From: Actinomadura coerulea
GTDB lineage: Bacteria > Actinomycetota > Actinomycetes > Streptosporangiales > Streptosporangiaceae
Reading direction: 5' to 3'
DNA: 64,000 nt
Assembly (NCBI RefSeq): GCF_014208105.1
Contig: NZ_JACHMQ010000001.1
Coordinates: forward strand, 4,960,001-5,024,000
In this document: in pieces, positions 34,290 through 42,495 of the stretch
How positions within the stretch are numbered: position 1 is the first letter of the stretch
Layout of the letters: each line of letters begins with the position of its first letter
The notes under the pieces: generated by a model
The model's database searches: none
Told to the model about the DNA's origin: nothing
What the model saw: the letters and a program-made list of their open reading frames with translations, nothing else
Translations under genes and position numbers: made by a program

Positions 34290-34912
34290 AGCGGACGGCT
34301 CTGGTGACCGGCGCCGCGCACGGGCTCGGCGCCATGGCGGCGCGCCGGCTGGCCGCGGCGGCGTGGGACGTCGTCGCGGTGGACGTGGACGAGCTCGGCC
34401 TCGCCAAGACGGCGCAGCGCTCCCCCAACACACACATGCGCGTGTGCGACGTCACCGGCCCCGACGCCGTGGCGCAGGTGCTGGCGATGGCGGGCCCGGT
34501 GCACCGCGTCGTCCACGCCGCGTCGGCCGCGCCGCCTGGGCCGGTCCTTGAGCAGCGTCTCGACGAGGTGGAGGACGTCCTGCGGACGAACGTCCTCGGC
34601 ACGCTCAGCGTCGTCCAGGCCACGCTGCCGGGAATGCTGGAGCGGCGGGCCGGGGAGCTGTTCCTGTGCCCGGACGCCTCGGGCCCGCCCGCGAGCCCGT
34701 CCGCCGCCGCCGCGGCCGCCTACGCCGACGCGCTGTGGGCCGAGCACGGCGGACGCGGCGTGACGCTGCGGTGCGTCCACGCCGAGGCCGGGACGCCGCA
34801 CGGGCTCGTCCTCGACGCGATGGACCGCTCGCTCGCGCGCCCCGCCCCGGACGTCCACGTACGGGTCCGGTCGGCGCGCCGGCCCCTCCTGGCGGCGCTC
34901 GCCCGACGCTGA
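34286..34912 (+). CDS. degenerate short-chain dehydrogenase/reductase
   Basis: 208 residues with an SDR Rossmann start (ALVTGAAHGLGAMAARRLAA) and the helix containing VLRTNVLGTLSVVQATLPGML, where the structural Asn is kept. The NNAG segment has become HAAS, and the catalytic YxxxK region is replaced by an alanine tract (SPSAAAAAAYADALWAEH) in which neither the Tyr nor the Lys is at the expected place. It is shorter than the usual 250 residues. It may bind NAD(P) without catalysis, perhaps as a partner of the ADC-like protein translated just before it. GAGGAGGTG supplies its ribosome site. Confidence 0.7.
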   Translation: MKRTALVTGAAHGLGAMAARRLAAAAWDVVAVDVDELGLAKTAQRSPNTHMRVCDVTGPDAVAQVLAMAGPVHRVVHAASAAPPGPVLEQRLDEVEDVLRTNVLGTLSVVQATLPGMLERRAGELFLCPDASGPPASPSAAAAAAYADALWAEHGGRGVTLRCVHAEAGTPHGLVLDAMDRSLARPAPDVHVRVRSARRPLLAALARR

Positions 34913-34959
34913 ACGTCACCCGGACCGCATAAGCTGTCTCTTTCGCCTTCGGGGCGCCG

Positions 34960-34971
34960 GGGGACGTCCCC
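34960..34971. promoter_or_regulatory. 12-base perfect palindrome GGGGACGTCCCC before helR-like gene
   Basis: A perfect palindrome, extended by an imperfect GCC/GGC flank, lies 30 bases before the ATG at 35002 and would fall in the promoter or leader. A regulator binding site is plausible. It does not look like the rifamycin-associated element as I remember it. Confidence 0.4.
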
Positions 34972-35001
34972 GGCATGACACACGCGCGAGGAGCAGCCTG
35001 C

Positions 35002-37449
35002 ATGTCGTCCCAGGTCAACGGGCGGCCGACCGATCCCGGCGGCACGGTTAAGGACCGGGAGATCGCCGCCGAACAGCGCTACGTCGACACCGCCTACGTG
35101 CGGCTGGAGGAGATGCGCGCGGACGCCCAGGCCATGATCCGCGAGGGTTACCGCCAGTCGCTCGCCGGCACCAAGAGCTCGCTCGTGGACCGGGACGCGA
35201 TGGTCCACCAGGCGGCCCTGCGCGTCCAGGCCCTCGACGTGGCCGACGACGGGCTGGTGTTCGGCCGGCTCGACCTGGCCTCACGCGAGGTCCGCTACAT
35301 CGGCCGCGTCGGCGTCCGCACCAGCGAGCACGACTCCCTCGTCATCGATTGGCGGGCGCCCGCCGCCGAGGACTTCTACCGCGCCACCCCCGAGGACCCG
35401 CGCGGCGTCGTGCGCCGCCGCGTGCTGCACTCGCGCGGCCACACCGTCGTCGACCTGGAGGACGACCTGCTCGACCCCGAGGCGTCCGACGGGATGACGG
35501 TCATCGGCGACGGCGCCTTCCTCGCCTCGCTCGCCCGCACGCGCGAGGGCGCGATGCGCGACATCGTCGCGACGATCCAGCGGGAGCAGGACGAGGTGAT
35601 CCGGGCGCCCGCCGACGGCACGGTCCTCGTGCGCGGCGCCCCCGGCACCGGCAAGACGGCCGTGGCGCTGCACCGCGTCGCCTACCTGCTGTTCAGGCAC
35701 CGCCGCCGGTTCGGGTCCCGCGGCGTCCTCGTCGTCGGCCCGAACCGCCGGTTCACCGCCTACATCGAGCGGGTGCTGCCCTCGCTCGGCGAGGGCTCGG
35801 CGACCCTCCGCTCGCTCGGCGACCTCGTCGACGGCGCCACCGCCACCGTCCACGACGCGCCGCGGCTCGCCCGCGTCAAGGGCGCGGAGACGATGGTGAC
35901 GGTGCTGCGCCGCGCCGTCGCCGACCACGCCCCCGGCGCCCCGGACGAGCTGCGCGTGGTGTTCAAGGGCGTCGTCGTCGCCCTCGACCGCGCCCGCCTC
36001 GACCGCATCAGGAACGAGGTCCACCGGCGCAGCCGCGGCAGCGTGAACGCGGCGCGCGGCCGGGCCGCGGAGATGCTCCTGGACGCCCTCTGGCACCGCT
36101 TCGGCGAGGTCGGGGGCCCCGAGGCCGCCGAGGCCGAGGAGGGCGCCGAGGCGGGCCTGTGGAACGCGATCCTCGCCGCCGACGGGCTGGCCTCCCTCGA
36201 CGAGGAGCCCGCCCGCGGGAACGGGGGCGGGGGCGGCGACCCGAAGCGCGCCCAGTTCGACGCGCGGGTCCGCGAGCAGCGCGCGTTCACCGACTTCCTC
36301 GTCGCCTGGTGGCCGATCCGCCGCCCGCTGGACGTGCTGCGCTCGCTCGGCGACCCGGCCCGGCTGCGCCGCGCCGCCGGGCGCGACCTCGACCGCGCCG
36401 ACGTCGAGCCGCTCGCCGCGTCCTGGGCCGGCGACGGCGCGCCGCTCAGCTACCAGGACGTCGCCCTGCTGGACGAGATCGACGCGCTGCTCGGCTCACC
36501 GCCCCGCCCCTCCCGCCGCCGCAGGGCCCCCTCCGAGGACGACCCGTTCGTCGTGGACGGCGTCAACATCCTCACCGGCGAGGAGGTCGTCGACGAGACG
36601 TGGGAGCCGGAGATGCAGGAGCTCACCACGTCCATCGAGCGGCTGGAGCGCTCACGGAGGGTGGACGACGGGGTGGTCGAGGAGCGCCCCGAGTACGCGC
36701 ACCTCGTGGTGGACGAGGCGCAGGACCTGTCCCCCATGCAGTGGCGCATGCTCGGCCGCCGCGGCCGCCAGGCGAGCTGGACGATCGTCGAGGACCCCGC
36801 CCAGAGCGCCTGGGAGGACCTGCCCGCCGCCCGGCGGGCGATGGAGGCCGCGCTCGGCGGCGAGCGCCCCCCGTCCCGGGGCCGCCGCCGGGGCCGCAAG
36901 GCGCCCCCGCCCCGCGCCCGGCACGAGTACGAGCTGACCACCAACTACCGCAACTCCACCGAGATCGCCGCGGTCTCCGCGCGGGTGCTCGCCCGCGCGC
37001 TGCCGGAGGCGAAGCCGGCCCGAGCCGTCCGCACGTCCGGGATCGAGCCGGTCGTCCGGGTCGTCCCCGAAAGCGGTCTCGGCTCCGCGGCCCGCGCCGC
37101 CGTCGAGGAGCTGATCGGCCAGGTCGAGGGCACCATCGGCCTGATCGTCCCGCTCTCCCTGGAGGAGTCCGGCGGCCAGGCCTCGCTGTTCGGCGGCCCC
37201 GCCGCCGCCTGGGACGCCGCCGAACGCGACCGGCTCGGCGCGGGCCTGCCCGAGCGCGTCCAGGTCCTCGACGTCCTGGAGGCCAAGGGCCTGGAGTTCG
37301 ACGCCGCCGTGATCGTGGCTCCCGAGACCGTCGCCGCCCAGTCCCCGCGCGGGCTGCGCGTGCTGTACGTGGCGGTGTCGCGGGCCACGCAGCGGCTGAC
37401 CGTCCTCACCGCCGACCCGGAGTGGAGGGACGCGCTGACCGCCGGCTGA
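35002..37449 (+). CDS. HelD/HelR-type RNA polymerase recycling ATPase (UvrD/Rep-like superfamily 1)
   Basis: About 815 residues, cytosolic. HelD-family ATPases bind RNA polymerase and release it from DNA or nucleic-acid complexes; actinobacterial HelR homologues can also displace rifampicin. An N-terminal coiled arm (EQRYVDTAYVRLEEMRADAQAMIREGYRQ) precedes a split helicase core: Walker A RGAPGTGKTAVALHRVAYLL near residue 211, DEAQDLSPMQWRML near 571, and late motifs VLDVLEAKGLEFDAAVIV and LRVLYVAVSRATQRL. The ATG 35002 was preferred over 34975 because GCGAGGAG lies 8 bases upstream. Linkers are Arg- and Gly-rich. The TetR gene follows 69 bases later. Confidence 0.85.
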   Translation: MSSQVNGRPTDPGGTVKDREIAAEQRYVDTAYVRLEEMRADAQAMIREGYRQSLAGTKSSLVDRDAMVHQAALRVQALDVADDGLVFGRLDLASREVRYIGRVGVRTSEHDSLVIDWRAPAAEDFYRATPEDPRGVVRRRVLHSRGHTVVDLEDDLLDPEASDGMTVIGDGAFLASLARTREGAMRDIVATIQREQDEVIRAPADGTVLVRGAPGTGKTAVALHRVAYLLFRHRRRFGSRGVLVVGPNRRFTAYIERVLPSLGEGSATLRSLGDLVDGATATVHDAPRLARVKGAETMVTVLRRAVADHAPGAPDELRVVFKGVVVALDRARLDRIRNEVHRRSRGSVNAARGRAAEMLLDALWHRFGEVGGPEAAEAEEGAEAGLWNAILAADGLASLDEEPARGNGGGGGDPKRAQFDARVREQRAFTDFLVAWWPIRRPLDVLRSLGDPARLRRAAGRDLDRADVEPLAASWAGDGAPLSYQDVALLDEIDALLGSPPRPSRRRRAPSEDDPFVVDGVNILTGEEVVDETWEPEMQELTTSIERLERSRRVDDGVVEERPEYAHLVVDEAQDLSPMQWRMLGRRGRQASWTIVEDPAQSAWEDLPAARRAMEAALGGERPPSRGRRRGRKAPPPRARHEYELTTNYRNSTEIAAVSARVLARALPEAKPARAVRTSGIEPVVRVVPESGLGSAARAAVEELIGQVEGTIGLIVPLSLEESGGQASLFGGPAAAWDAAERDRLGAGLPERVQVLDVLEAKGLEFDAAVIVAPETVAAQSPRGLRVLYVAVSRATQRLTVLTADPEWRDALTAG

Positions 37450-37518
37450 CGGGGTCCTCCGCCGATCCGCCCGGCGTTAGGCTGACGCTGCCCCATCCGC
37501 ACGGGTGAACGGAGACCG

Positions 37519-38157
37519 ATGAGCGGCCGCAATCCCGCACCCAGGCGCAGCTACGCGGGCCGGTCGGCCGAGGAGCGCCGCGCGGAGCGGCGCGAGCGCC
37601 TGCTGGCCGCCGGCCTCGAACTGTTCGGGACGCGCGGGTACGCGGCGACGTCCATCGAGCGGCTGTGCGCGACCGCGAGCGTGTCGACCCGCAACTTCTA
37701 CGAGGAGTTCTCCGGACGCGAGGAACTGCTCACCACGCTGCACCGCGGCATCAACGAACGCGCCGCCGAGGCCGTCTCCGCCGCGTACGCGAGCGCGGCG
37801 GACGCCGGCTTCCCGGCCCGCGTCGAGGGCGCCGTCCGCGCGTTCGTCACCGTCACCGCGAGCGACCCGCGCTGGGCCCGCATCGCGTTCGTCGAGGTGA
37901 TCGGCGTCAGCGCGGGCCTGGAGCGGCACCGCTTCCGCTGGCGCGGCGAGTGGGAGGACGCCATGCTCGCGCTGGTCCGCGAGGCGGCCGCGCGCGGCGA
38001 GGCCGCCGACCGCGACCACCGGCTCACGATGATCGCCGTCATCGGCGCCGTGAACAACCTCGTCCACCACTGGTCGGCCCGCGACCAGAACGTTCCCCTG
38101 GACGACATCACCACCGAACTGACCCGCCTCATCGTCGCCGCGGTGACGACCCCCTGA
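37519..38157 (+). CDS. TetR/AcrR-family transcriptional regulator
   Basis: 212 residues. The N-terminal helix-turn-helix (RERLLAAGLELFGTRGYAATSIERLCATASVSTRNFYEEFSGREELL) is typical, and the variable C-terminal part (about residues 80-205) would bind an effector and dimerise. The ATG is preceded by CGGAGA, and a TAGGCT -10-like hexamer at 37478-37483 could drive it separately from the upstream ATPase gene. Its targets are unknown; the palindrome at 34960 is one candidate. Confidence 0.88.
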   Translation: MSGRNPAPRRSYAGRSAEERRAERRERLLAAGLELFGTRGYAATSIERLCATASVSTRNFYEEFSGREELLTTLHRGINERAAEAVSAAYASAADAGFPARVEGAVRAFVTVTASDPRWARIAFVEVIGVSAGLERHRFRWRGEWEDAMLALVREAAARGEAADRDHRLTMIAVIGAVNNLVHHWSARDQNVPLDDITTELTRLIVAAVTTP

Positions 38158-38211
38158 CCCGCCGAGCCGGGCGACCGCAGCGCTCGGGTTCCAGGGGTCG
38201 CGCCCCCTGGG

Positions 38212-39093
38212 CTAGATGATCGGGGGGCGGCCGGTGCGGGTCATGCGCCAGGCGGTGCGGTAGGAGATGGGGCGGCGGGGGCCGGCGGACTTGCGCCAGC
38301 CCTCCAGGAAGCCCTTGAACCACGGCTTGAGGGCGCTCGGCCTGCGCTCGCGCAGGACGGTCATGCCGACCCACACGGCGAGGTAGGTGAGCGCCAGCGG
38401 CCACGGCAGGTTGCGGCGCGCGAGCCACACGCGGTTGCGGGCGTTGTAGCGGTAGAACATGGCGTGCCGCGTCGGCAGGACGGCGGGATGGAACATCACC
38501 GCCGCGGCGTCGTAGACGATGCGGTAGCCGGCGTTGAGGATCTGCCAGGCGAGGTCGGTCTCCTCGTGGGCGTAGAAGAAGTCCTCGGGGAGGCCGCCGC
38601 CGGCGTCGAACGCGGCGCGGCGGATCGCGCAGGCGCCGCCGAGGAACGTGGTGACGGCGGACGAGCGCTCCGGGTCGCCCGCGCGCAGCCGGGGGACGTG
38701 GCGGCGCTCGCCGCGCCCGCCCTCGGGGTCGCGGACGCGGAACGACACGACGCCGAGGTCGGGTTCGGCGGAGAACCGGTCGCGCAGGTGGGCGCCGAGG
38801 CGGGGCGAGCGGTACCAGCCGTCGTCGTCCAGGAACAGGATGACGTCGCCGCAGGACGCCTCCACGCCGCGGTTGCGGCCGCCCGGGATGCCGAGGTTCT
38901 TCGGCAGGCTGAGGGTCTTGACGCGCTCGTCGTCGAACGGCGGCGCGCCCGCCGCCTCGCCGACCGGGTCGGCGCCGTTGCCGACGAGGACGACCTCGAC
39001 GTCCACATGCTCCTGCACCAGGGCGCTGCGGACGGCGCGGGCGAGCTCCTCCGGCCGGTTGCCCATGGTGAGGACGACGACGGACAGTTTCAC
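38212..39093 (-). CDS. GT2-family glycosyltransferase (rhamnosyl/galactofuranosyl-type)
   Basis: 293 residues, inverting GT-A fold: LSVVVLTMGNRPEELARAV, the loop NLGIPGGRNRGVEASCGDV, the metal site LFLDDDGWY, and the later FFYAHEETDLAWQILNAGY, in which the ED dyad marks the general base. A hydrophobic segment near residue 225 may anchor it. It is the last gene of the CDP-alcohol operon, with a 4-base overlap (GTGA) with the CDP-alcohol transferase before it, so it probably adds a sugar to the product of that enzyme. Confidence 0.85.
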   Translation of the reverse strand: MKLSVVVLTMGNRPEELARAVRSALVQEHVDVEVVLVGNGADPVGEAAGAPPFDDERVKTLSLPKNLGIPGGRNRGVEASCGDVILFLDDDGWYRSPRLGAHLRDRFSAEPDLGVVSFRVRDPEGGRGERRHVPRLRAGDPERSSAVTTFLGGACAIRRAAFDAGGGLPEDFFYAHEETDLAWQILNAGYRIVYDAAAVMFHPAVLPTRHAMFYRYNARNRVWLARRNLPWPLALTYLAVWVGMTVLRERRPSALKPWFKGFLEGWRKSAGPRRPISYRTAWRMTRTGRPPII

Positions 39094-40010
39094 TTCAGCC
39101 TCCGGGAGGCCAGGATGCTGACGAGGTGCAGCAGGGTCTGCAGGACGGCGACCGCGGCGACCGCGACCATCAGGACGCGGACCGCGACGGGGTCGTCCGC
39201 GCCGGTGAGCGTGTCGATCACGGCGGCGGCGAGGATGAGCAGCGACAGCTCGACCGCGCCGATGATGCGGTGGAAGCGCAGCATGGACGCCGCCTGCCGG
39301 GCCAGCGCGATGCCGGTGGAGCGGGGCCGCAGCGCGCGGTCGCCGCCGGTCGGGTCGGCGGGCAGCCCGGACTTGGCGCGGGCGACGACGACGTTGTCGG
39401 TCTCCGCCTTGATCAGCGCGGCGCCGAGCGCGGCGAGCAGGCCGAGCTCGACCCAGCCGCCGTTCTCCCAGCCGCCCTGCGCCATGAAGCCGAGCCCGGC
39501 GAGCAGCGACACCTCCGACAGGTAGTGGCCGATCCGGTCGAGGAACACCCCGGCGACCGACGTCTGCCGCAGGTAGCGGGCGACCTCGCCGTCGACGCAG
39601 TCGAGCAGCAGGTAGACCTGGATGAGGAACGCGCCGGCGAGGGCCGTCCACAGCGGCTCGGCGGGCAGCGACACCGCGACGCCGGCGAGGACGCCGCTGA
39701 GCATCATCAGGTAGGTCAGCTGGTTGGGGCTGAACCCGAGGCGCAGCGAGATCCACGCGAAGTACGGGGACAGGTCGCGCATGTAGAGGCGGCCGGCCCA
39801 GTGCTCCTCGTTGCGCCGGTCCTTCAGGCCGGGCGGCTGGCCGTACCGGCGGATGTCGGCGACCTTCGCGCCCTTGCGGTGCGGCCGGTGGTCGTCGCCG
39901 GACGGCTCCGCGGCGCCGTGCGGCTCCGCGTGACCGGGTGGTTCGGGGGAGCCGGGGGGCTGCGGGGATGGGTTCTGCCCGGACAGCTCAGCCTCCATGG
40001 GCCTGGACAT
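39090..40010 (-). CDS. CDP-alcohol phosphatidyltransferase family protein
   Basis: Up to 306 residues: a Pro/Gly/His-rich disordered N-terminus of about 50 residues, then a cytosolic helix (KDRRNEEHWAGRLYMRDL), then five or six membrane helices. The catalytic motif is DCVDGEVAR, eight residues, then GVFLDRIGH (residues 137-162). Four of the acidic/Gly/Arg positions are intact, but the last Asp of the classic motif is His. The expected reaction is transfer of a phospho-alcohol from a CDP-alcohol made by the cytidylyltransferase two genes upstream. The start could also be ATG 39998. It overlaps both neighbours. Confidence 0.82.
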   Translation of the reverse strand: MSRPMEAELSGQNPSPQPPGSPEPPGHAEPHGAAEPSGDDHRPHRKGAKVADIRRYGQPPGLKDRRNEEHWAGRLYMRDLSPYFAWISLRLGFSPNQLTYLMMLSGVLAGVAVSLPAEPLWTALAGAFLIQVYLLLDCVDGEVARYLRQTSVAGVFLDRIGHYLSEVSLLAGLGFMAQGGWENGGWVELGLLAALGAALIKAETDNVVVARAKSGLPADPTGGDRALRPRSTGIALARQAASMLRFHRIIGAVELSLLILAAAVIDTLTGADDPVAVRVLMVAVAAVAVLQTLLHLVSILASRRLK

Positions 40011-41061
40011 ACTCGTGCACCGCCTTGCGGGTCTCGCCCTCGTCGAGGCTGAGGTGTTCCAAGATCGTATAGCGGCCGGGGCGGGTCTGCGGGGCGTACC
40101 GCACCGCCTCCGCGAACTGCTCGGCGGACAGCCCGATGTCGGCCGGGAACCGGGGCAGTCCGTGGCGCCCGAGGCAGGCGAGGATCTCCTCGAGCCGCTC
40201 CTGTCCCGCGCCGAGCCGGGTGGCGCGCAGGTGGTAGCAGAACGCGGCGCCGATCCCGGCCAGCTCGCCGTGGTTGGCGGTGTCCGGGAAGAGGTGGTCG
40301 ATGGCGTGCAGGATCTCGTGGTCGCCGCCGGACGCCGGGCGGGAGTCCCCGGCGAACGCCATCGCCATCCCCGACAGCACGAGCCCTTCGGCGAGGACCG
40401 TCAGGAACCGGTCCGAGTCGATCGAGCCGGGCTGGTGCAGCAGGGCCTCGGCGGCGGTGCGCGCCACGGTGAGCGCCATCCGGTCGATCCGCTCGCCGCA
40501 CTCGTCGGCCGCGAGGAGCCAGTCGTCCACGGCGGAGAAGTTGCTCACCACGTCGCCGATCCCGGCGCGGACGAGCCGGTCGGGCGCGGCGCGCACGTAG
40601 TCGAGGTCGACGATCATCGCCAGCGGCATCACGACGCCGAACGAGCCCTTGCCCTTGTCGTGGACGAGGGAGGCGACCGGCGAGCAGATCCCGTCGTGCG
40701 ACAGGTTCGTGGCGACCGACACCATCGGGATGCCCGACAGCGTCGCCGCGTACTTGGTGGCGTCGATCGTGCGGCCGCCGCCGATGCCGACGACAGCCTC
40801 GTAGGACCCGGCGCGCAGCCGGGAGCCCAGGCTGACCGCCGCGTCCACGGTGCCGCCCTCGACGTGGAACACCTCGCAGGCGGCCAGGGACGGCCGGACG
40901 TGCTCGGCGATCTGGTCGCCCTGCCCGGGGCCGACCGCGATCGCGACGCGCCCCTCGGTGGCGATCCGCCTGTCGGCGAGCAGCTCTCCGAGGGTCGCCA
41001 CGGCACCGCGCCGAACGTCGATGGAGAGCGGCGCGTTCAGCATCCGCGTCAGCAGGGGCAT
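39988..41061 (-). CDS. sn-glycerol-1-phosphate dehydrogenase-like (EgsA/AraM family)
   Basis: 357 residues of the iron-containing alcohol dehydrogenase superfamily, closest in pattern to archaeal EgsA and bacterial AraM. Those enzymes reduce dihydroxyacetone phosphate to sn-glycerol-1-phosphate, the mirror image of the usual bacterial glycerol phosphate. Seen here: the NAD-binding GIGGGRTIDATKYAA (residues 92-106), the diagnostic SHDGICSPVASL (121-132), AGIGDVVSNFSAVDDW (166-181) and SRPASGGDHEILHAIDHL (240-257). The metal ligands Asp170, His248 and His264 are in place. No PcrB-type prenyltransferase lies nearby, so the product probably goes to the cytidylyltransferase upstream. Related dehydrogenases acting on other polyol phosphates cannot be excluded. 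Confidence 0.82.
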   Translation of the reverse strand: MPLLTRMLNAPLSIDVRRGAVATLGELLADRRIATEGRVAIAVGPGQGDQIAEHVRPSLAACEVFHVEGGTVDAAVSLGSRLRAGSYEAVVGIGGGRTIDATKYAATLSGIPMVSVATNLSHDGICSPVASLVHDKGKGSFGVVMPLAMIVDLDYVRAAPDRLVRAGIGDVVSNFSAVDDWLLAADECGERIDRMALTVARTAAEALLHQPGSIDSDRFLTVLAEGLVLSGMAMAFAGDSRPASGGDHEILHAIDHLFPDTANHGELAGIGAAFCYHLRATRLGAGQERLEEILACLGRHGLPRFPADIGLSAEQFAEAVRYAPQTRPGRYTILEHLSLDEGETRKAVHEYVQAHGG

Positions 41062-41074
41062 GGGCCTCCTCGCG

Positions 41075-41118
41075 TCGTGCCGTGCGTGCGGTCAGTTCGT
41101 GCCGTGCGCGCGGTCAGT
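41075..41118. repeat. 22-base tandem direct repeat at the 3' end of the cytidylyltransferase gene
   Basis: Two adjacent 22-base copies (41075-41096 and 41097-41118) differ at one base. The second contains the stop codon of the cytidylyltransferase gene; the first fills the 52-base gap before the dehydrogenase gene. This looks like a recent slippage duplication of the gene end. Confidence 0.8.
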
Positions 41119-41845
41119 AGGTCTTGGCGATCCGGCGGGCCTTCTCCAGGTCGTCGTGGTTGTCGACCTCGACCCAGTCGACCTCGCCGATCGGCGCGAC
41201 GCCGATGCGGCCGCCGCGGTTCACGAGCTCCTGGTAGCCGTCCTCGTAGTAGAGGTCGGGGTCGCGCTCCCAGGTGGCCTTGAGCGCGTCGGCCAGCGGC
41301 CCGGCGGCGGCGGGCTCGATCAGGGTGGCGCCGATGTACTCGCCGTTCGCGGTGGCGGGGTCCATGAGCTTGGTGATGGTCCTCAGGTGGCCCTCACCGT
41401 CGAGGATCACCTTCATCTCCTCGTCGGCGAGAGTTTTCACGTCGTCCACCGCCAGGAGGATGTCAGGTCCGCGGTTCGCCAATAGCGTCTTCTCGACACC
41501 CACCGGGTGGACCGTGTCGCCGTTGACCATCAGGACGCCCTTGGAGAAGTGCTCCCGAGCGAGCCACATGGAGTAGGCGTTGTTCCACTCCTCGGCCTTG
41601 TCGTTGTGGACGAGCGTCAGCGACACGCCGTACCGCTCCTCGAGGGCCGCCTTGCGGTCGCGCACCGCCTCCGCGCGGTAGCCGACGACGATCACGACGT
41701 CGGTCAGCCCGACCTCGGCGAGGTTGCCGAGGGCGATGTCGAGGATGGTGGTCTCGCCGTCCACGGGGACCAGGGCCTTGGGGAGGGTGTCGGTGTACGG
41801 CCGCAGCCTCCGGCCCGCGCCCGCCGCCAGCACCATGCCGATCAT
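41114..41845 (-). CDS. LicC/IPCT-like cytidylyltransferase (phospho-alcohol activating)
   Basis: 243 residues of the sugar-nucleotidyltransferase fold: MVLAAGAGRRLRP, PKALVPVDG, then NDKAEEWNNAYSMWLAREHF and VNGDTVHP. The asparagine pair followed by Y-S-x-W is typical of phosphocholine cytidylyltransferases (LicC) and inositol-1-phosphate cytidylyltransferases, not of hexose enzymes. It should join CMP to a small phospho-alcohol. Immediate neighbours make sn-glycerol-1-phosphate and use a CDP-alcohol, so a CDP-glycerol of unusual stereochemistry is the leading idea. ATG 41845 overlaps the previous stop (ATGA). Confidence 0.78.
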   Translation of the reverse strand: MIGMVLAAGAGRRLRPYTDTLPKALVPVDGETTILDIALGNLAEVGLTDVVIVVGYRAEAVRDRKAALEERYGVSLTLVHNDKAEEWNNAYSMWLAREHFSKGVLMVNGDTVHPVGVEKTLLANRGPDILLAVDDVKTLADEEMKVILDGEGHLRTITKLMDPATANGEYIGATLIEPAAAGPLADALKATWERDPDLYYEDGYQELVNRGGRIGVAPIGEVDWVEVDNHDDLEKARRIAKTY

Positions 41846-42495
41846 GCTTTCTTCTCCCTCTCGCCGTGGGGACCGTCCCCCACACCCCCGGACAACTTCT
41901 TCGTCAGGTCGATCGCCACTCCGCCGGCGCGGCCGTGCCGCGCCCACGTGGCGGCGCTCACTCCGCCGGACAACACGCCAAGGTAGGCCGCCAGCGCCGC
42001 GTACGCGAACGGAAGCGGCGCGAACACCCCCGCGAAGGCCGTGAACAGCATCCGGCCCTCCCAGCCGAGCCCGGCGAGGCGGGCCCACCGCGGCGGCCGG
42101 CGCCCCTGGCGGGTGCGGTAGGCGGCGTCGTAGTGGTGGAGCGCGAGAACCGTGAGCAGCACGTAGACGAGCGGCGCCGGGACTGCCCGCGCGTCCCCCA
42201 ACACGGCGAGGTAACCATACTCGATCCCGCGCAGAATGGGCGGAACCAGCCAGTCCAGCCGCCCGGCGTGCGGGTTCCCGGACGCGGGCCCGGCCAGCAG
42301 CAGCACGACGAGCGGCGCGAACACCGCCGGCTCGGGCCCGAGCCGCGTTCCGGGCAGCGGCCCCGCCGCGAGCAGGACGCTCGCGGCGGCCGCCGCGAGG
42401 ACGGCGAAGGGCAGCGGCGGGAGCCGCCCGCCCGACGCCCGGCCGAGGGCGTGCGACAGCGGGCCGTCGTCGCGGTACGTCCGCACGGTGGTCAT
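41842..42495 (-). CDS. membrane protein resembling DUF5941, partner of CDP-alcohol enzymes
   Basis: 217 residues with about five hydrophobic helices and a conserved-looking start DDGPLSHALGR. The helix-loop LVPPILRGIEYGYLAVL and LLTVLALHHYDAAYRTRQGRRPPRWARLAGLGWEGR are the most distinctive parts. As I recall, similar sequences are labelled DUF5941 and in other actinomycetes occur beside or fused to CDP-alcohol transferases; this needs a profile search. Here it overlaps both neighbours by four bases (ATGA each side), which implies equal production and probably a complex with them. Function unknown. Confidence 0.6.
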   Translation of the reverse strand: MTTVRTYRDDGPLSHALGRASGGRLPPLPFAVLAAAAASVLLAAGPLPGTRLGPEPAVFAPLVVLLLAGPASGNPHAGRLDWLVPPILRGIEYGYLAVLGDARAVPAPLVYVLLTVLALHHYDAAYRTRQGRRPPRWARLAGLGWEGRMLFTAFAGVFAPLPFAYAALAAYLGVLSGGVSAATWARHGRAGGVAIDLTKKLSGGVGDGPHGEREKKA

